A stretch of DNA of 64,000 nucleotides from positions 17,810,501-17,874,500 of the forward strand of contig WPIO01000001.1 of the NCBI GenBank assembly GCA_009760855.2, read 5' to 3'. The position numbers and the translations under genes are program-made. The notes beneath the pieces are model-generated. The model saw only the letters and a program-made list of their open reading frames with translations, was not told the DNA's origin and did not search any database. Positions 34,602 to 60,644 of the stretch are shown one piece after another; within the stretch, counting starts at the first letter, position 1; each line of letters opens with the position of its first letter. The stretch comes from Cristatella mucedo (taxonomy: Eukaryota > Bryozoa > Phylactolaemata > Cristatellidae).

Positions 34602-34895
34602 TGCTGTTGCTATTGTTGCTGTTGCTGCTGCTGTGCTTTCGCTGACTCCAGAACAGCATTACTGCACGACTCGGCTGCGAATGCCGTTTGCCCTCTGCGC
34701 GTGCGCGCGTCGGCCGCGAATGCCGTTTGTCCTCTGCGCGTGCGCGCGTGCCGACATGGCTAGTACCTGCCGCCTGTCTTCGTACCAGTTGCCGATCAGG
34801 ACGCCCTTATCAAAGGCGCGCTCGACTTTCCATCCTGGCAGGCGCCACTTGGCGGGGTCTCCCTGCGCTCCTACGCCAGTTATCGCTGTCGCCAT
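32376..34895 (-). CDS. CFAP107: CFAP107 (C1orf158)-like axonemal protein, complete three-exon gene
   Basis: Exons 34895-34767 (43 codons), 33411-33114 and 32665-32376 join to 717 bp, 238 aa plus stop; human CFAP107 is about 194 aa. Splice sites are CAG|GTACTA, TTTTAG|TTTACG, CGAG|GTGAGG and TTTCAG|GCGAG, and phases 0 and 1 match. Conserved blocks in order: WRLPGWKVE, VLIGNWYEDRRQ (exon 1) running into FTRGQNASNSTYR (exon 2), EGLPTDLL, ITWYDEEFNKR, LPALRYWDAKTLTWAPEKSD, then across intron 2 GEPTNWGL and YATTYGSSYVP. These match the vertebrate order (GNW..ERR-FTR, S.YR, EGLP, LP.LR.W, W.PEKSD.P, PTN.GL, TY.SSY). The family is known as a microtubule inner protein of ciliary and sperm doublet microtubules. 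The C-terminal part has an Ala/Pro-rich insertion (KEPPAAAAAPRY) absent from my recollection of the human protein. The start ATG gives an N-terminus of the usual length. Intron 1 carries a (CTG)n and a 39-bp duplication, intron 2 a (CCG)n. Confidence 0.87.
32789..32838. repeat. (CCG)n trinucleotide repeat
   Basis: About fifteen CCG/GCC units in intron 2 of the CFAP107-like gene, starting about 125 bp upstream of the exon 3 acceptor in gene orientation. On the coding strand the repeat is GGC, which could form structure in the pre-mRNA. Confidence 0.9.
34569..34634. repeat. (CTG)n with CTGTTG interruptions
   Basis: About 21 trinucleotide units, CTG with TTG and ATTGTTG interruptions, in intron 1 of the CFAP107-like gene. 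On the coding (minus) strand the unit is CAG. Confidence 0.9.
34672..34749. repeat. 39-bp tandem duplication beside a splice donor
   Basis: Two copies (34672-34710 and 34711-34749) of a 39-bp unit containing GCGAATGCCGTTTG and CCTCTGCGCGTGCGCGCGT, differing at two positions. The right copy ends about 17 bp from the CFAP107-like exon 1 donor at 34766. Confidence 0.88.
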
Positions 34896-34932
34896 CGTTC
34901 GATAGATTGAGCTGACGGTCGGGTCAACTCAC

Positions 34933-35087
34933 TGTGGCCAGGTACCCCGGCCGTCGGTTACCATTAGCAACGGTATCCCCGCGCACCCGGCACAGGAAGT
35001 CGATGCCATTGTCGGCGACAGTTCCGGGGCGGGCTGAACGTCGCGGTCGCGTTTATAGAAGGGCGTCTCGAAGACGCCATGCTTCAT
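34933..35087 (-). CDS. Possible upstream exon, unassigned
   Basis: An open frame from ATG at 35087 reads MKHGVFETPFYKRDRDVQP and contains two donor candidates: CTAATG|GTAACC (exon end 34962) and a strong CCACA|GTGAGT (34933). It lies just 5' of the CFAP107-like gene on the same strand. It could be a 5' untranslated exon, an alternative N-terminus (the first donor is in phase with an AG at the GCGCAG|GGAGAC site in exon 1), or unrelated. I recognise no family in it. Confidence 0.25.
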
Positions 35088-35604
35088 TCCGTCAAGCGCT
35101 CCGCCTGTAGCCTCGGGAATCACAATTCCTGCGACGCTGCCGCTGCGCCAGCTTCGCTGCGCTGCTGCTCGGCGCTCCCTGAGCGCAGCGCTGCGGGGAA
35201 CGCAGTGTGAGGGGCTCCGGCGTCCGGTCAGAAGTCCGGCCGCATACTCGGCGCTCGTAACCGTGCAATAGCATCGGCCGACGCGCGACGAATGCTGGCG
35301 AAGCCAGAATCTTATGGCGCGGCTACCTGCTTCCAGATGCTGCAACGACGCGCGCGCCGGTATGCCGATGCTAGCAGGAACACGGTAGCGACGAAGAGCG
35401 CTCATACCTTAGCATAACAATTCCGTATCCTTAAAAAAGACGTCTATTTGAAGCAGCGGACGGTCATAGGCGTTCAATAGCGAGCATGACGCACACCGAC
35501 GGCTTGGTAGCCTAGAGCTCATATCAGCTGCAATGCCAATGCTTTGAGTCTTTAATCACAACTGCATGCTCATCTCAGCCCGGATAATCATTATTCGCAA
35601 CAGC

Positions 35605-35722
35605 GCGACTATACGATAGTTTTTGGCCGAGGCCGTATGAAATGTATAAAATGGCGGCGCCGTGAGACTGTCAGGGTGGCGGCTTTTAATACGGCCTCGG
35701 CCATAAACTGTCGTATAGTCGC
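35605..35722. mobile_element. Foldback / MITE-like inverted-repeat element
   Basis: Left arm 35605-35640 starts GCGACTATACGATAGTTT and right arm 35686-35722 ends AAACTGTCGTATAGTCGC. The 36-bp arms match with about three differences, around a 45-bp GC-rich core with TATAAAATGGCGGCGCC. ACAG occurs beside both ends (35600-35603, 35723-35726) as a possible imperfect target duplication. No coding capacity. Confidence 0.7.
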
Positions 35723-35771
35723 ACAGTGCAGTGAGGGCAAGCTGCTGGAAAACCTTGGCCTACTTTTAGAA

Positions 35772-35890
35772 AACCCTTTTAATTTCAAATCCGTTTGAGC
35801 GTTTATAGTTCTAGCAGTTCGTTGGCATACCTTTCCAAAACCCTTTTAATCTCAAACCCATTTCAGCGTTTATAGTTCTAGCAATTCAAT
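35772..35890. repeat. Tandem duplication of about 66 bp
   Basis: Two copies of AAAACCCTTTTAAT(T/C)TCAAA followed by GCGTTTATAGTTCTAGCA, beginning at about 35771 and 35837, with scattered substitutions. No coding frame spans it. Confidence 0.8.
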
Positions 35891-36930
35891 GCTTAATTTC
35901 AACTATGAGAGTGCAAGTTGCAGCTGTAAGACGAATACGCAGGCCGTAACTCTCCGGATACAACAACGCGATCACAAAAGTTCACGATAATGTATTTTCC
36001 CAAACTTTTACAACCTTAGCAAAAACGGGGCCGCACCCTACACCCAAAGACCTCATTGGTGTGCATCTTGAACTCGCCCTAGCTACTTGCCCTGCCGCAC
36101 TCCTCACTCTTACCCCCACCGTTATATACATCGTCATCGCTATCAAAGGACCCAGCGATAAGTATAACTCAGAGTGCAAGATCGCGCACAGACGTCAAAG
36201 GGTAGCCGCCCAAATCAGAGGCCATAATGCACTGGCTGGTTCACAAGCAGACATAAAAGGGCCATACAATGGCCATCGCATGAACATGAGCAAGCCAAAA
36301 CATTTGCATATCCAAATGAGCAAATTATCTTTCACCTGGTTGACGCTGAGCATTGTTGTACCGTCGTCATACGACTGTAAGATATATCATGAAGGACTCG
36401 ATGCAAGTGCGAAGTCAGTTACGGAAAAGCGATCTAGCTGACGAACTAAGTAGCTACACGTACATAACTAACTAATCTAGCTTATTACAGGGGTCGACGA
36501 TTGCGCGCTGGTCAGTCGCGAGCGGCACGAACGCTCGCGGCCATTGGCAACTGCATAGAACTCGAATATCTCGAGGTCGTATGCACATAGGAAACTGAGA
36601 CTCGTCGGACATACACGTTTGGTAATTCCCTTTTGCTGCTGCATCTAATCGCCGCTGGCAATCTGCATCCGTGTACGTGTGGAAGAATATGTCTCCACTC
36701 GGACGAGAACTCGGAACCGACGCAGTCGACGACCGAGACTCCAAAACTCAATCAGCGCACTTCAGCAAGCAAAAACTAGCGATACCTCGTAGCCACTAAG
36801 AAGGCATTCAATCACGCATCGGCTCGTATTGAGTGTTGATCAGATCTACGTGGGCGTAGGCGGGAGAACTTAGTATAGCGCACTCAAAGCCTACGCGGCT
36901 TTCGGCACGCTTTCACTAGCCAACCGACTT
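35891..36930. other. No recognisable gene
   Basis: Short overlapping open frames at 35982-36441 and 36472-36751 lack family motifs. I see no repeat family either. Confidence 0.4.
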
Positions 36931-36935
36931 GAAAT

Positions 36936-37074
36936 GCTAGCTGATTTAACAGCCTCTTCTTGTTTAGTGACGGAAGAGCCTTTACGGCTATCACCACCGC
37001 TTGCAGTGGCGATAAAGGATCGCCCACCACAGGATTCAAACCCACGACCTCGGGGCCGAGGTCGTGAAAAGACT
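36936..37074 (-). mobile_element. SINE-A copy
   Basis: Minus strand: head CACGACCTCGG and its inverted partner, GTGGGTTTGAATCCTGTGG, GCAAGCGGTGGTGATAGCCG, AGGCTGTTAAATCAGCTAGC. Its tRNA-like 5' start is missing. Confidence 0.82.
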
Positions 37075-37079
37075 TCATC

Positions 37080-37700
37080 TCACGCAACAAATGGAGCTGC
37101 TAATTTATTGTCCCTAGAGGACCTGAGGGGACGGTGAGGCTGAAACTGACGCAGCAGTTCAGCTAGGTATGGAGGATCCAAGCCGCGGCGTGCCTTGTGG
37201 GTCAGTGTAAGAGCTTTACTCTATATCCGTTGATCAACCAGCAGCCATCCAAGCTCATTCAGCATAGAAGACCCGTGGTCAAACATCTGGATTGGTAAAC
37301 TAGCCTTGCAATCATATTCAACCCCAGCTGCAGCGGCCTAGTGGCTTTTTTCGGTAGCCTAGCCAAAAGGGAATTACAATAATCTAGCCACGACAGAACC
37401 AAGGAGGTAGTTAAATTTTTTGAAAGCTACCGTGAAAGACAGCTCTTAATCTTAGATAGGCATCGGACGTGATGGCTAGTGGAGCCGATCTTCGTAACGA
37501 AGCTTTCCAAATTTAAGCAGCTGTTGAAGACGACGCGTAAATCCTGAGCACACATGGCGACGGTCGCACGACAGCACCGCCTATTAGAGAGGAGCGAAGT
37601 CGTCTGGTCGAGCCGCACGCTTGGGCTGTCCTATAAGTAGCAGTTCCAATTTATCATCGTCTAGTTTGAGGTGATTTTTCGATTGTGCCGTCGATCGACG
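37080..37700 (-). mobile_element. Second-family LINE 3' part
   Basis: On the minus strand it runs from NHLKLDDDKLELLLIGQPK (37670-37600; the post-RT DDK block) through CNPF-like and LGWLLVNQRI and LTHKARRGLDPPYLAELLRQ (37210-37140). It then stops near 37080 where the SINE-A begins. Frames are broken. Confidence 0.75.
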
Positions 37701-37730
37701 CGAGCTCACACGATCGGTCGTGGTGGTTGT

Positions 37731-37831
37731 AGAACATTCCCCCCTAAACGTTTCTCCGGACATTCTCTTCCGGTGGACCCTAGGACATTCCCCCAGACAT
37801 TCCCCCCCTGGGGTAGGACATTTCCCCCTAT
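37731..37831 (-). repeat. G-rich GGGGGAATGTCC-type block (left)
   Basis: Repeated GGGGGAATGTC(C/T) and GGGGGAAATGTCCTA units on the minus strand, spaced by 10-25 bp. An inverted counterpart lies at 38527-38625. Confidence 0.75.
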
Positions 37832-37849
37832 GTTGATGAATGTATAACT

Positions 37850-37854
<5 letters not shown>

Positions 37855-37899
<45 letters not shown>
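37855..37899. repeat. (AT)n microsatellite
   Basis: About 44 bp of nearly perfect AT repeat; the IYIYIY open frames are its translation. Confidence 0.95.
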
Positions 37900-37901
<2 letters not shown>

Positions 37902-38242
37902 GAATAAATGGAGTTCATGCTCTATTAAAATAAAATCAACTCAGTATAATTAGAGGAATGGATGGATTGGAAGGATGGTTTCTAATGGAGCGAGCGGCGG
38001 CGGTGAGCTATACCCAGTTTGGTCCCGCTAAAGCTAGGTCCCGCTCGACGCCGCCAGGCATTTGTTCGTACCCGTCAATGCGGGCGCGCCCTACGGCGTG
38101 CAGCACGTTCCTGCAAATGAGCGCTAAGTCTCAGAGGGCTACTGAGTATAACTCAACCTCAAGAGATCTAGTTATGCCCTAATACGCACTAGTTAAAGCT
38201 CGGAATGCGAGCAAGGGTGGATTTAGGCGGCGGAGGCGCAGC

Positions 38243-38532
38243 CCGCCTTAAACCCTAAATTCTAAACACTTGACCCTAAAAAACTCTAAAGCCTAAACCC
38301 TAAATTCTAAACCCTAAACTCTAAACGTTAAAGCCTAAATCCTAAACCCTATATTATAAACCCTAACCCCTAAAACCCTAAACTCTAAAAACCCCAAAAC
38401 CTAAATTCTAAACCCTAAAAACCCTATAAACTAAACCATAAACCCTAAAAATCCTAAACCCTAAAAACTTTAACTCTAAACCCTAAAAACCCTAAACTCA
38501 AATCCTACAAATTCTAAACCCTAAAACCTTGA
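38243..38532 (+). repeat. Degenerate CCCTAAA-type array
   Basis: Roughly 35-40 imperfect units such as AAACCCTAAA, AAATTCTAAA and AAACTCTAAA, each 7-10 bp. The consensus resembles the TTTAGGG telomere repeat on the minus strand, but the units vary strongly and the array is internal. Ends in AAACCTTGAACC next to the right G-rich block. Confidence 0.85.
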
Positions 38533-38625
38533 ACCACATACGGGGGGGGAATGTCCTACCACAGGGGGGGAAATATCGGGGGGGGGGGGGGACGTCCAGG
38601 GGGATATGTCCGTACCCCATGCGAT
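38527..38625 (+). repeat. G-rich GGGGGAATGTCC-type block (right, inverted)
   Basis: Plus-strand units GGGGGGAATGTCCTACC, GGGGGGAAATATC, a G-run of about 14 and GGGGGATATGTCC. Together with 37731-37831 it brackets about 700 bp in inverted orientation. Confidence 0.75.
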
Positions 38626-39690
38626 TGCTGCGGCAGCCCTTATATAAACGGAGCCCGCCGACTTCGAGGCTGTTTGCACCAATGAGCGCTCTCGGTCTAG
38701 CGCGGTCACGTGAGAGCCAACGGAATTCCGAGCTCTTAGCCGAAACTGAGTCGACGCTGCCACCAGGACCAACCCATCGACAGCGGATAGTCAAAGGCGA
38801 GAGAAAACGAAGGAGAAATATGTATAAGTCCGCACTCTTCATTTTTCCCGCGCTGTTGATCAAGCGGAGCTGCGAATAGCTCTAAGAATAGGATGCAAGC
38901 ACTTATTTCCTCTCTCAGTCGTCTTGTTGGTCTACAGTAATTAAGGAAAATTAATAGGCGTTTTTTATTCTTGTTGAAACATAAACCATTCACCCGTCAC
39001 AATTCTTCTGAAGTTTCGCGAACCTTTGAACTTCGCGATCCTTTCATGTTAATGATACATTGAAGTGTTTGTTACGCACACCCGCAGTCACTGGGGCACG
39101 AGCCTTCATTCAACGTCGGTTGATAACGCTAAGGGATGTCGTTCACAATCAGCAGGATCTTGTTGCTGCTTGAGAAAAGCACAACGGTTCTATTGTCTCG
39201 CATGCACATATTGCTGCAGTCCGGCATGCACCTAGCCAGCACATTCTTTATTTTCTACCAAACAGTTGGCGAAGCATGCGACTGCAAAGTATGCAGCCGC
39301 GGCGAGATTCTGACTGCGATGAATTCTTTCCTGCGGGAGATGACTTTGAAAAGTATATCGCTCCTAGACCTGCGGCTGGCGCGGTTGTTAACATAACGTA
39401 GCCGTTGCGTGTGAAATGTATGACGCTCCAGCACGCATGAGAAAGTTACCGTTCAAAGAAGAAAAAGTGGCCTGACGCTTGCGGCGTTTTGGGGAGGCGG
39501 TCGCAACGGCTTGGGTCTGGCCGGGGTGGTTACCGCTGCTCGATCGGCGTTATTAAGCACGGCATTATCTAAGACTGCCAAACGAACTGAATTTCTAGAT
39601 CTACGAATGTTTCGGGGGCCGTTTCGGGGGCGGCGGCAGACGGGAAATTTCTACTTGCAGCCGGCATCTGTGACTGCCAGGGCCGCAGCC
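38626..39690. other. No recognisable gene
   Basis: No conserved coding block; the 86-codon frame at 39136-39396 begins with a hydrophobic stretch but has no known motif or splice context. Confidence 0.4.
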
Positions 39691-39696
39691 GCGAGT

Positions 39697-39697
<1 letters not shown>

Positions 39698-39732
<35 letters not shown>

Positions 39733-39749
39733 TCTTTCTCTCCCTCTAC

Positions 39750-39846
<97 letters not shown>

Positions 39847-39894
39847 CACTCTCTCTCTCCCTCTCTCTCTCTCTCCCCCTCTCTCTCTCTCTAC

Positions 39895-39979
<85 letters not shown>
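39698..39979. repeat. (CT)n microsatellite with short interruptions
   Basis: About 280 bp of CT repeat broken by CCTTCTTT, CTACCCCC, TTGCACT (twice) and CCCC patches. The recurrence of TTGCACTCTCTC suggests duplication inside the tract. Confidence 0.95.
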
Positions 39980-39981
<2 letters not shown>

Positions 39982-40188
39982 GATCGCGAGCTGCCGCACG
40001 ATCGCAGGGCTGCTGGGTTGGCAAGCGATCGCCGCATTTCTCGCGCCAAAGTAGATCTGACTTGCGATGTCGGTAAGGAAGCACGGTAGCTTCGCGGTGC
40101 ACATCAGTTGCACGACCTGGCGCCCATAGGCTTTTTGCTGCGTGCGTTGTTTAACCTAGACGGGTGTGACATGTTAACGTTTGGGGTA

Positions 40189-40265
40189 TTACAATAATAA
40201 TAATAACAATAATAATACCTACATTTTATATAGCGCCCTCAGAGACTTAATCTCTTTCTAGGCAC
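40189..40265 (-). mobile_element. L2-type LINE 3' tail
   Basis: Minus strand: AGTGCCTAGAAAGAGATTAAG, TCTGAGGGCGCTATATAAAAT, then ATTATTATTGTTATTATT. Only the terminal hairpin and tail remain. Confidence 0.75.
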
Positions 40266-40527
40266 TAACTTATTTCGATCATTCCACCTCTTTTACCTGC
40301 TCATAAGGAAAGCAAACGCATAAATCGCTTGGCTGGTAGCGGCCACGCGACAGCGTTATTTAAAAACACGGAAGCTCCAAGGCCGGAGAGCAGTCATAGG
40401 CTAGCGTCATCCCGTTGCTACCGCTCGCTACCGCCCCGCCCCCTTCTGTGCTGCGAGGCGCGATGCAATCTTCCAGCAGTAACTCTCCTGAGTGCAGAGG
40501 CGCGATTCGTATGATCTGTCGCGAGCT

Positions 40528-55573
<15,046 letters not shown>

Positions 55574-55616
55574 GTAAGTCATTTTTTGCTATATTTGCCA
55601 AGCTAACACCCGTGTG

Positions 55617-55838
<222 letters not shown>

Positions 55839-56034
55839 AAGTTACCCGGTCGCACTTGCTTGGCATTGGGAATCCCAAGTGGCTGCCTGCAGACCGTAGC
55901 AGCTGGCTCTCACGCAGGCTGCTGTAGGGAAGAGCTCGTGACTAGCCCTGGCCGCGGTCACAGTAGTCTTGCTAGCGCCCGAGTCTCACACTTGTTACTG
56001 CACTACGTGCCTGTCACAGCTACGAGACTGCTGT

Positions 56035-56035
<1 letters not shown>

Positions 56036-56132
<97 letters not shown>

Positions 56133-56181
56133 TTTCTCTCTCTCTCTCTCTCTCTTTGTTTCTCTCTCTCGCTCAGAGAGG

Positions 56182-56243
<62 letters not shown>

Positions 56244-56258
56244 TAGACAGACAGACAG
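56036..56258. repeat. (CT)n next to (GA)n/(CAGA)n: inverted microsatellite pair
   Basis: CT repeat 56036-56170 with two TTTGTTT breaks, then GCTCAGAGAGGGAGAGAGAG and a (CAGA)n array 56196-56258. The purine and pyrimidine halves are complementary and meet at CTCGCTCAGAG. Confidence 0.95.
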
Positions 56259-56792
56259 AGACAGACTGCAGCTTCCGAACCACCCTTGGCGTTCTGGTTT
56301 GTGCCGAATGATGCCGAGCAAACCCAGAGTCTCTCGAGCCCCGTGACTGCCCTCTGTAAGGTTGGTCCCAGGCAGCCTGAAAGCACTGGCCGCCTGGGGC
56401 CGATGACGCTGACAAGCGAGCAATCTTTGACAATTGTTTGGGCAAGAGAAAATGCCAGGTGAACTGCCGATCAAATTTTGGTGCACTTGTGCATTCGAGT
56501 TCCATGCTTACTTGACGACTTTCTTATGCACACCGCCAACGTGGTAACTCTGCACTTCTCGAAGATTTTGTTTAGCTTTGAGGTCTTGGTACCTTAGCGC
56601 CTTAGCCGTAGATCTCACTGGTCTAGAATTTCAACCATTTCGCGAAATCGCCGTGTATGTGCAGCCCAACTGGAATGGTAATCTGCGGACTAAAGTCACT
56701 TCGGCGGAGGAGGCGCGATTTTTAAATTATTGCAGAAATTAATGAGCAGAACTTGCAGTGCTAGAGTAGTCAAAGCAGTTGTCATACACATT

Positions 56793-57430
56793 GTAATTCC
56801 CTTTTGGCTGGGCTACCAAAGAAAGCTATTATGCCACTACAGCGGACTATGAATATGGCTGCAAGGCTGGTCTTCAAGTCCCAGCGGTTTGAGCACGTGT
56901 CACCTTTGCTGGAAGAGCTAGGATGGTTGCCGGTTGAGCAAAGGATACAGAGCAAAGTTCTTACGCTGACCCACAAGGCCCGCCACGGCTTGGCTCCTTC
57001 ATACCTAGCTGGACTGCTGCATCAATTTCAGCCTGTTTGCGCCCTCAGGTCCTGTGTGGACAATAAATTAGCTGTCCTATTCCTCCGCTTAAAGACAGTT
57101 GGCGACAGAAGCTTTAGCTCTGCAGGTCCTAGACTGTGGAACTCGCTTCCACAATTCTTACGAAACGACATCTACTCTTCAACTGCCGACTATGGCACAT
57201 CTTTTTCAGTGGTCCTGAACTGCTACTTCTATGCTACTCACTACCTCAACTGCTCTCCTGACTCTGCTATGCTTCCCACTTTCTCTTTGTTGCGTGAGAC
57301 GAAGTCTGTTGGCTACCGAATGCGTACCGAAAGCCGCTTAGGCTGTGAGTGCGCTATACAAAACTCTCCTGCGTAACACCCACATAGTCTTTATGACTTT
57401 GTGGAGTTACTGACGGAGATACATTACATC
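56793..57430 (+). mobile_element. Second-family LINE C-terminus, best copy
   Basis: Open frame 56804-57376: LPKKAIMPLQRTMNMAARLV, HVSPLLEELGWLPVEQRIQS, KVLTLTHKARHGLAPSYLAG, DRSFSSAGPRLWNSLPQFLR. It ends in GTGAGTGCGCTATACAAAAC, GGAGTTACTGACGGAGATAC and ATTACAT. It is 5'-truncated right after the reverse transcriptase domain; no catalytic residues are present. Confidence 0.88.
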
Positions 57431-57793
57431 CGTTCCCTTGAGCTTCGTCTACACTAGGGAAGGTTCGGACTCAAGACGTCTGAAAACTTGTCTCGAGTGT
57501 CGAAGCAGCCATGTCTAGTCGCTCTGGGTACAGCTCGGAGTCGAGACTGGCCTCGTCGTCGGGCTGTGGCTTGTAAATTCACTCTCACTCTAGCAAAACG
57601 AGAGATTTCGGAATTGTTGAGGTAATGTTTTTCATTTCGTGGCAAATGGCAATTGAGTTGAGGCTATCTACGGATTTGTATCTGCTGCTGCTGCCTATAC
57701 ACGCTTATATGCAAGTCATCGCAAGTTTAGCCGGCATCCTTCTACTGGCAGCTTTTTTTTATCAATAAATTCCTGTATTCCGACCTCTTGCAG

Positions 57794-58078
57794 TCCGTCA
57801 GACTAGTCTCCCCACGAAGCTCTTCTGTGAAGGCGGCATTGGTGTGTTGTTTGTTAGGCCTGTTCCTGATTGGTCGACTGCCTCGGAAGTCTCCGACCTA
57901 CTGCCAAGAAGTAGACTGCCCTTCTAATTCTTTGAACCCAGCCCTTGAGACTCAGATTCTTCCCATCAGGCACAAGCTCTGCTTACCAGTGGGAACTGAT
58001 GGTGTAGCCTCAAGTTCTTGGGTGTTTCGAAGCCTAACCTTGGCTTCTGTAGATGCAGCTTTAAGCAGATGCTCTTGA
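57794..58078 (+). CDS. Exon-like open frame, unassigned
   Basis: A 95-codon frame follows a good acceptor-like sequence (TTCCGACCTCTTGCAG at 57793) and reads SSSVKAALVCCLLGLFLIGR, then CLPVGTDGVASSSWVFR. It is downstream of WDCP-like exon 6 on the same strand, but joined to the phase-2 end of exon 6 it would hit a stop at once, so it is not the next WDCP exon as read. I recognise no family. Confidence 0.15.
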   Translation, partial: SVRLVSPRSSSVKAALVCCLLGLFLIGRLPRKSPTYCQEVDCPSNSLNPALETQILPIRHKLCLPVGTDGVASSSWVFRSLTLASVDAALSRCS

Positions 58079-58189
58079 GACAACACGAAGTTTCAATAAT
58101 AATGTGGTAATTTTTTTCTCATCGTTTTTCTTGCTTCTTTATAAGCAAGATTTACAAGATCAGAGAATTTATCCTCAAGGTAGTCATCT

Positions 58190-59360
<1,171 letters not shown>

Positions 59361-59457
59361 TAAGTGGCTTAGCTGGCACAAATCGCACTTACGCAAATAT
59401 CGCACTTACGTGACGTGGGACGTCTCGTGCTATATGACGTGTCTATGATGCATAGCA

Positions 59458-59620
59458 GTGATGGCACACTAGGTAAGGTGGTTGCTTTCACGACCTCGGT
59501 CCCGAGGTCGTGGGTTCGATTCCTGCGGTGGGCGATCCTTTATCACCACCGCAAGCGGTGGTGATAGCCGTAAAGGCTCTTCTGTCGCTATACAAAAAGA
59601 GGCTGTTTAATCAGCTAGGA
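59458..59620 (+). mobile_element. SINE-A copy, full length reference
   Basis: GTGATGGCACACTAGGTAAG, then a perfect palindrome (CACGACCTCGG / CCGAGGTCGTG, 59489-59512), GGGTTCGATTCCTGC (B box), GCAAGCGGTGGTGATAGCCG, AAAGAGGCTGTTTAATCAGC and a T-run. Best preserved SINE-A in the window. Confidence 0.9.
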
Positions 59621-59873
59621 TTTTTTTTTTTGCTAGACAGCAGAACTGCTTAACCAGCTTGGCCTCTGTGCAGTCTGCCAAGCCATACATTCAGTTCGGT
59701 CAGGTTTAGTCTACAGTAGTCAGGGAGTTTAAAGCATTCCGACTTTGGCTGGGATAGGGGGGGGGTTGCAGCCTCCTAGTCGGCAGTGCACCACGTCAGC
59801 CCTCCTCCCAGCCAGCGACAAGAAAATGTAAGCTAAGAATAAGCAAGCTAGTAGCACAATGCTATAGTATGTA

Positions 59874-59906
<33 letters not shown>

Positions 59907-59922
59907 CTGTGTGTGTGTGTGT
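59874..59922. repeat. (GT)n microsatellite
   Basis: About 48 bp of GT repeat with one TCTG break, followed by GCATGCGTGCGTGTGCATGC. Confidence 0.93.
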
Positions 59923-60094
59923 GCATGCGTGCGTGTGCATGCATGCTAAGGCCTGTAGGTATCCTACTTGGTAACGTGTGAGGCTACTCTGGTCGCTGTA
60001 TTTCCGAAGTCTGCTGTCGTGCTTCATTTGATTCCGCTTTGAACATTCTGTGAAAGAAAAATAAGCTGTTGCTTTTGTCAGGATTCCGCATCCT

Positions 60095-60182
60095 TTCCCT
60101 TCACACCAAATGTAAAGCGCCTAGAAAGAGATTGCGTTCTCTGAGGGTGCTTTATCAAGTGCATTATTATTATTAGTATTAT
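60095..60182 (+). mobile_element. L2-type LINE 3' tail
   Basis: CACCAAATGTAAAGCGCCTA, GAAAGAGATTGCGTTCTCTG, GGGTGCTTTATCAAGTGCAT and ATTATTATTAGTATTAT. Only the terminal hairpin and tail. Confidence 0.8.
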
Positions 60183-60644
60183 CTGTCATTCATCTGCTCG
60201 TATGGCTGGCCCTTTTTGAAAAAGTTCAAGCTTCTTCATGACATGACCTTGTCTTAAGGCTTATTTACCCAGTCGGTTTTTTGAGAAAAGCCCTGCAGAT
60301 AACAAAGGCCCCCCCCCCCCCCCCGCACTTTTATTTTAGAAATCGTTCTGACTAGTCGTTGGTTGTGGAAATGTGTGCAAGTAAATACAACTTGCACGAA
60401 ATGCTTCACGGGTCAATATCTTTGCATGTAGGCACGAGGCTATGAGTGAGGTGGTGATTATGAGGTGATTATGGTGGTGATTATAACGTGTAGACACCAG
60501 GCTCTGTGGAGGTGGCTAGGAGTAAAGCTTTCTGAATGCGTGTGCATGCCTTCTTGCTGCCATGGCCAAGAGGAAGGCTGTACCACGAATCACTGTCAGG
60601 ATGAGAAGCAGGAGGCGTGATTCAGTAGAAATAAAAAAATGTAT

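Noticed and set aside
38243-38532. True interstitial telomere
   Set aside because: Units are too variable (7-10 bp) and the species' telomere repeat is unknown; described only as CCCTAAA-like.
59458-59540. Possible functional tRNA gene at the SINE heads
   Set aside because: B box is present but no cloverleaf with an anticodon arm can be drawn, and the same sequence is dispersed with a fixed non-tRNA body.
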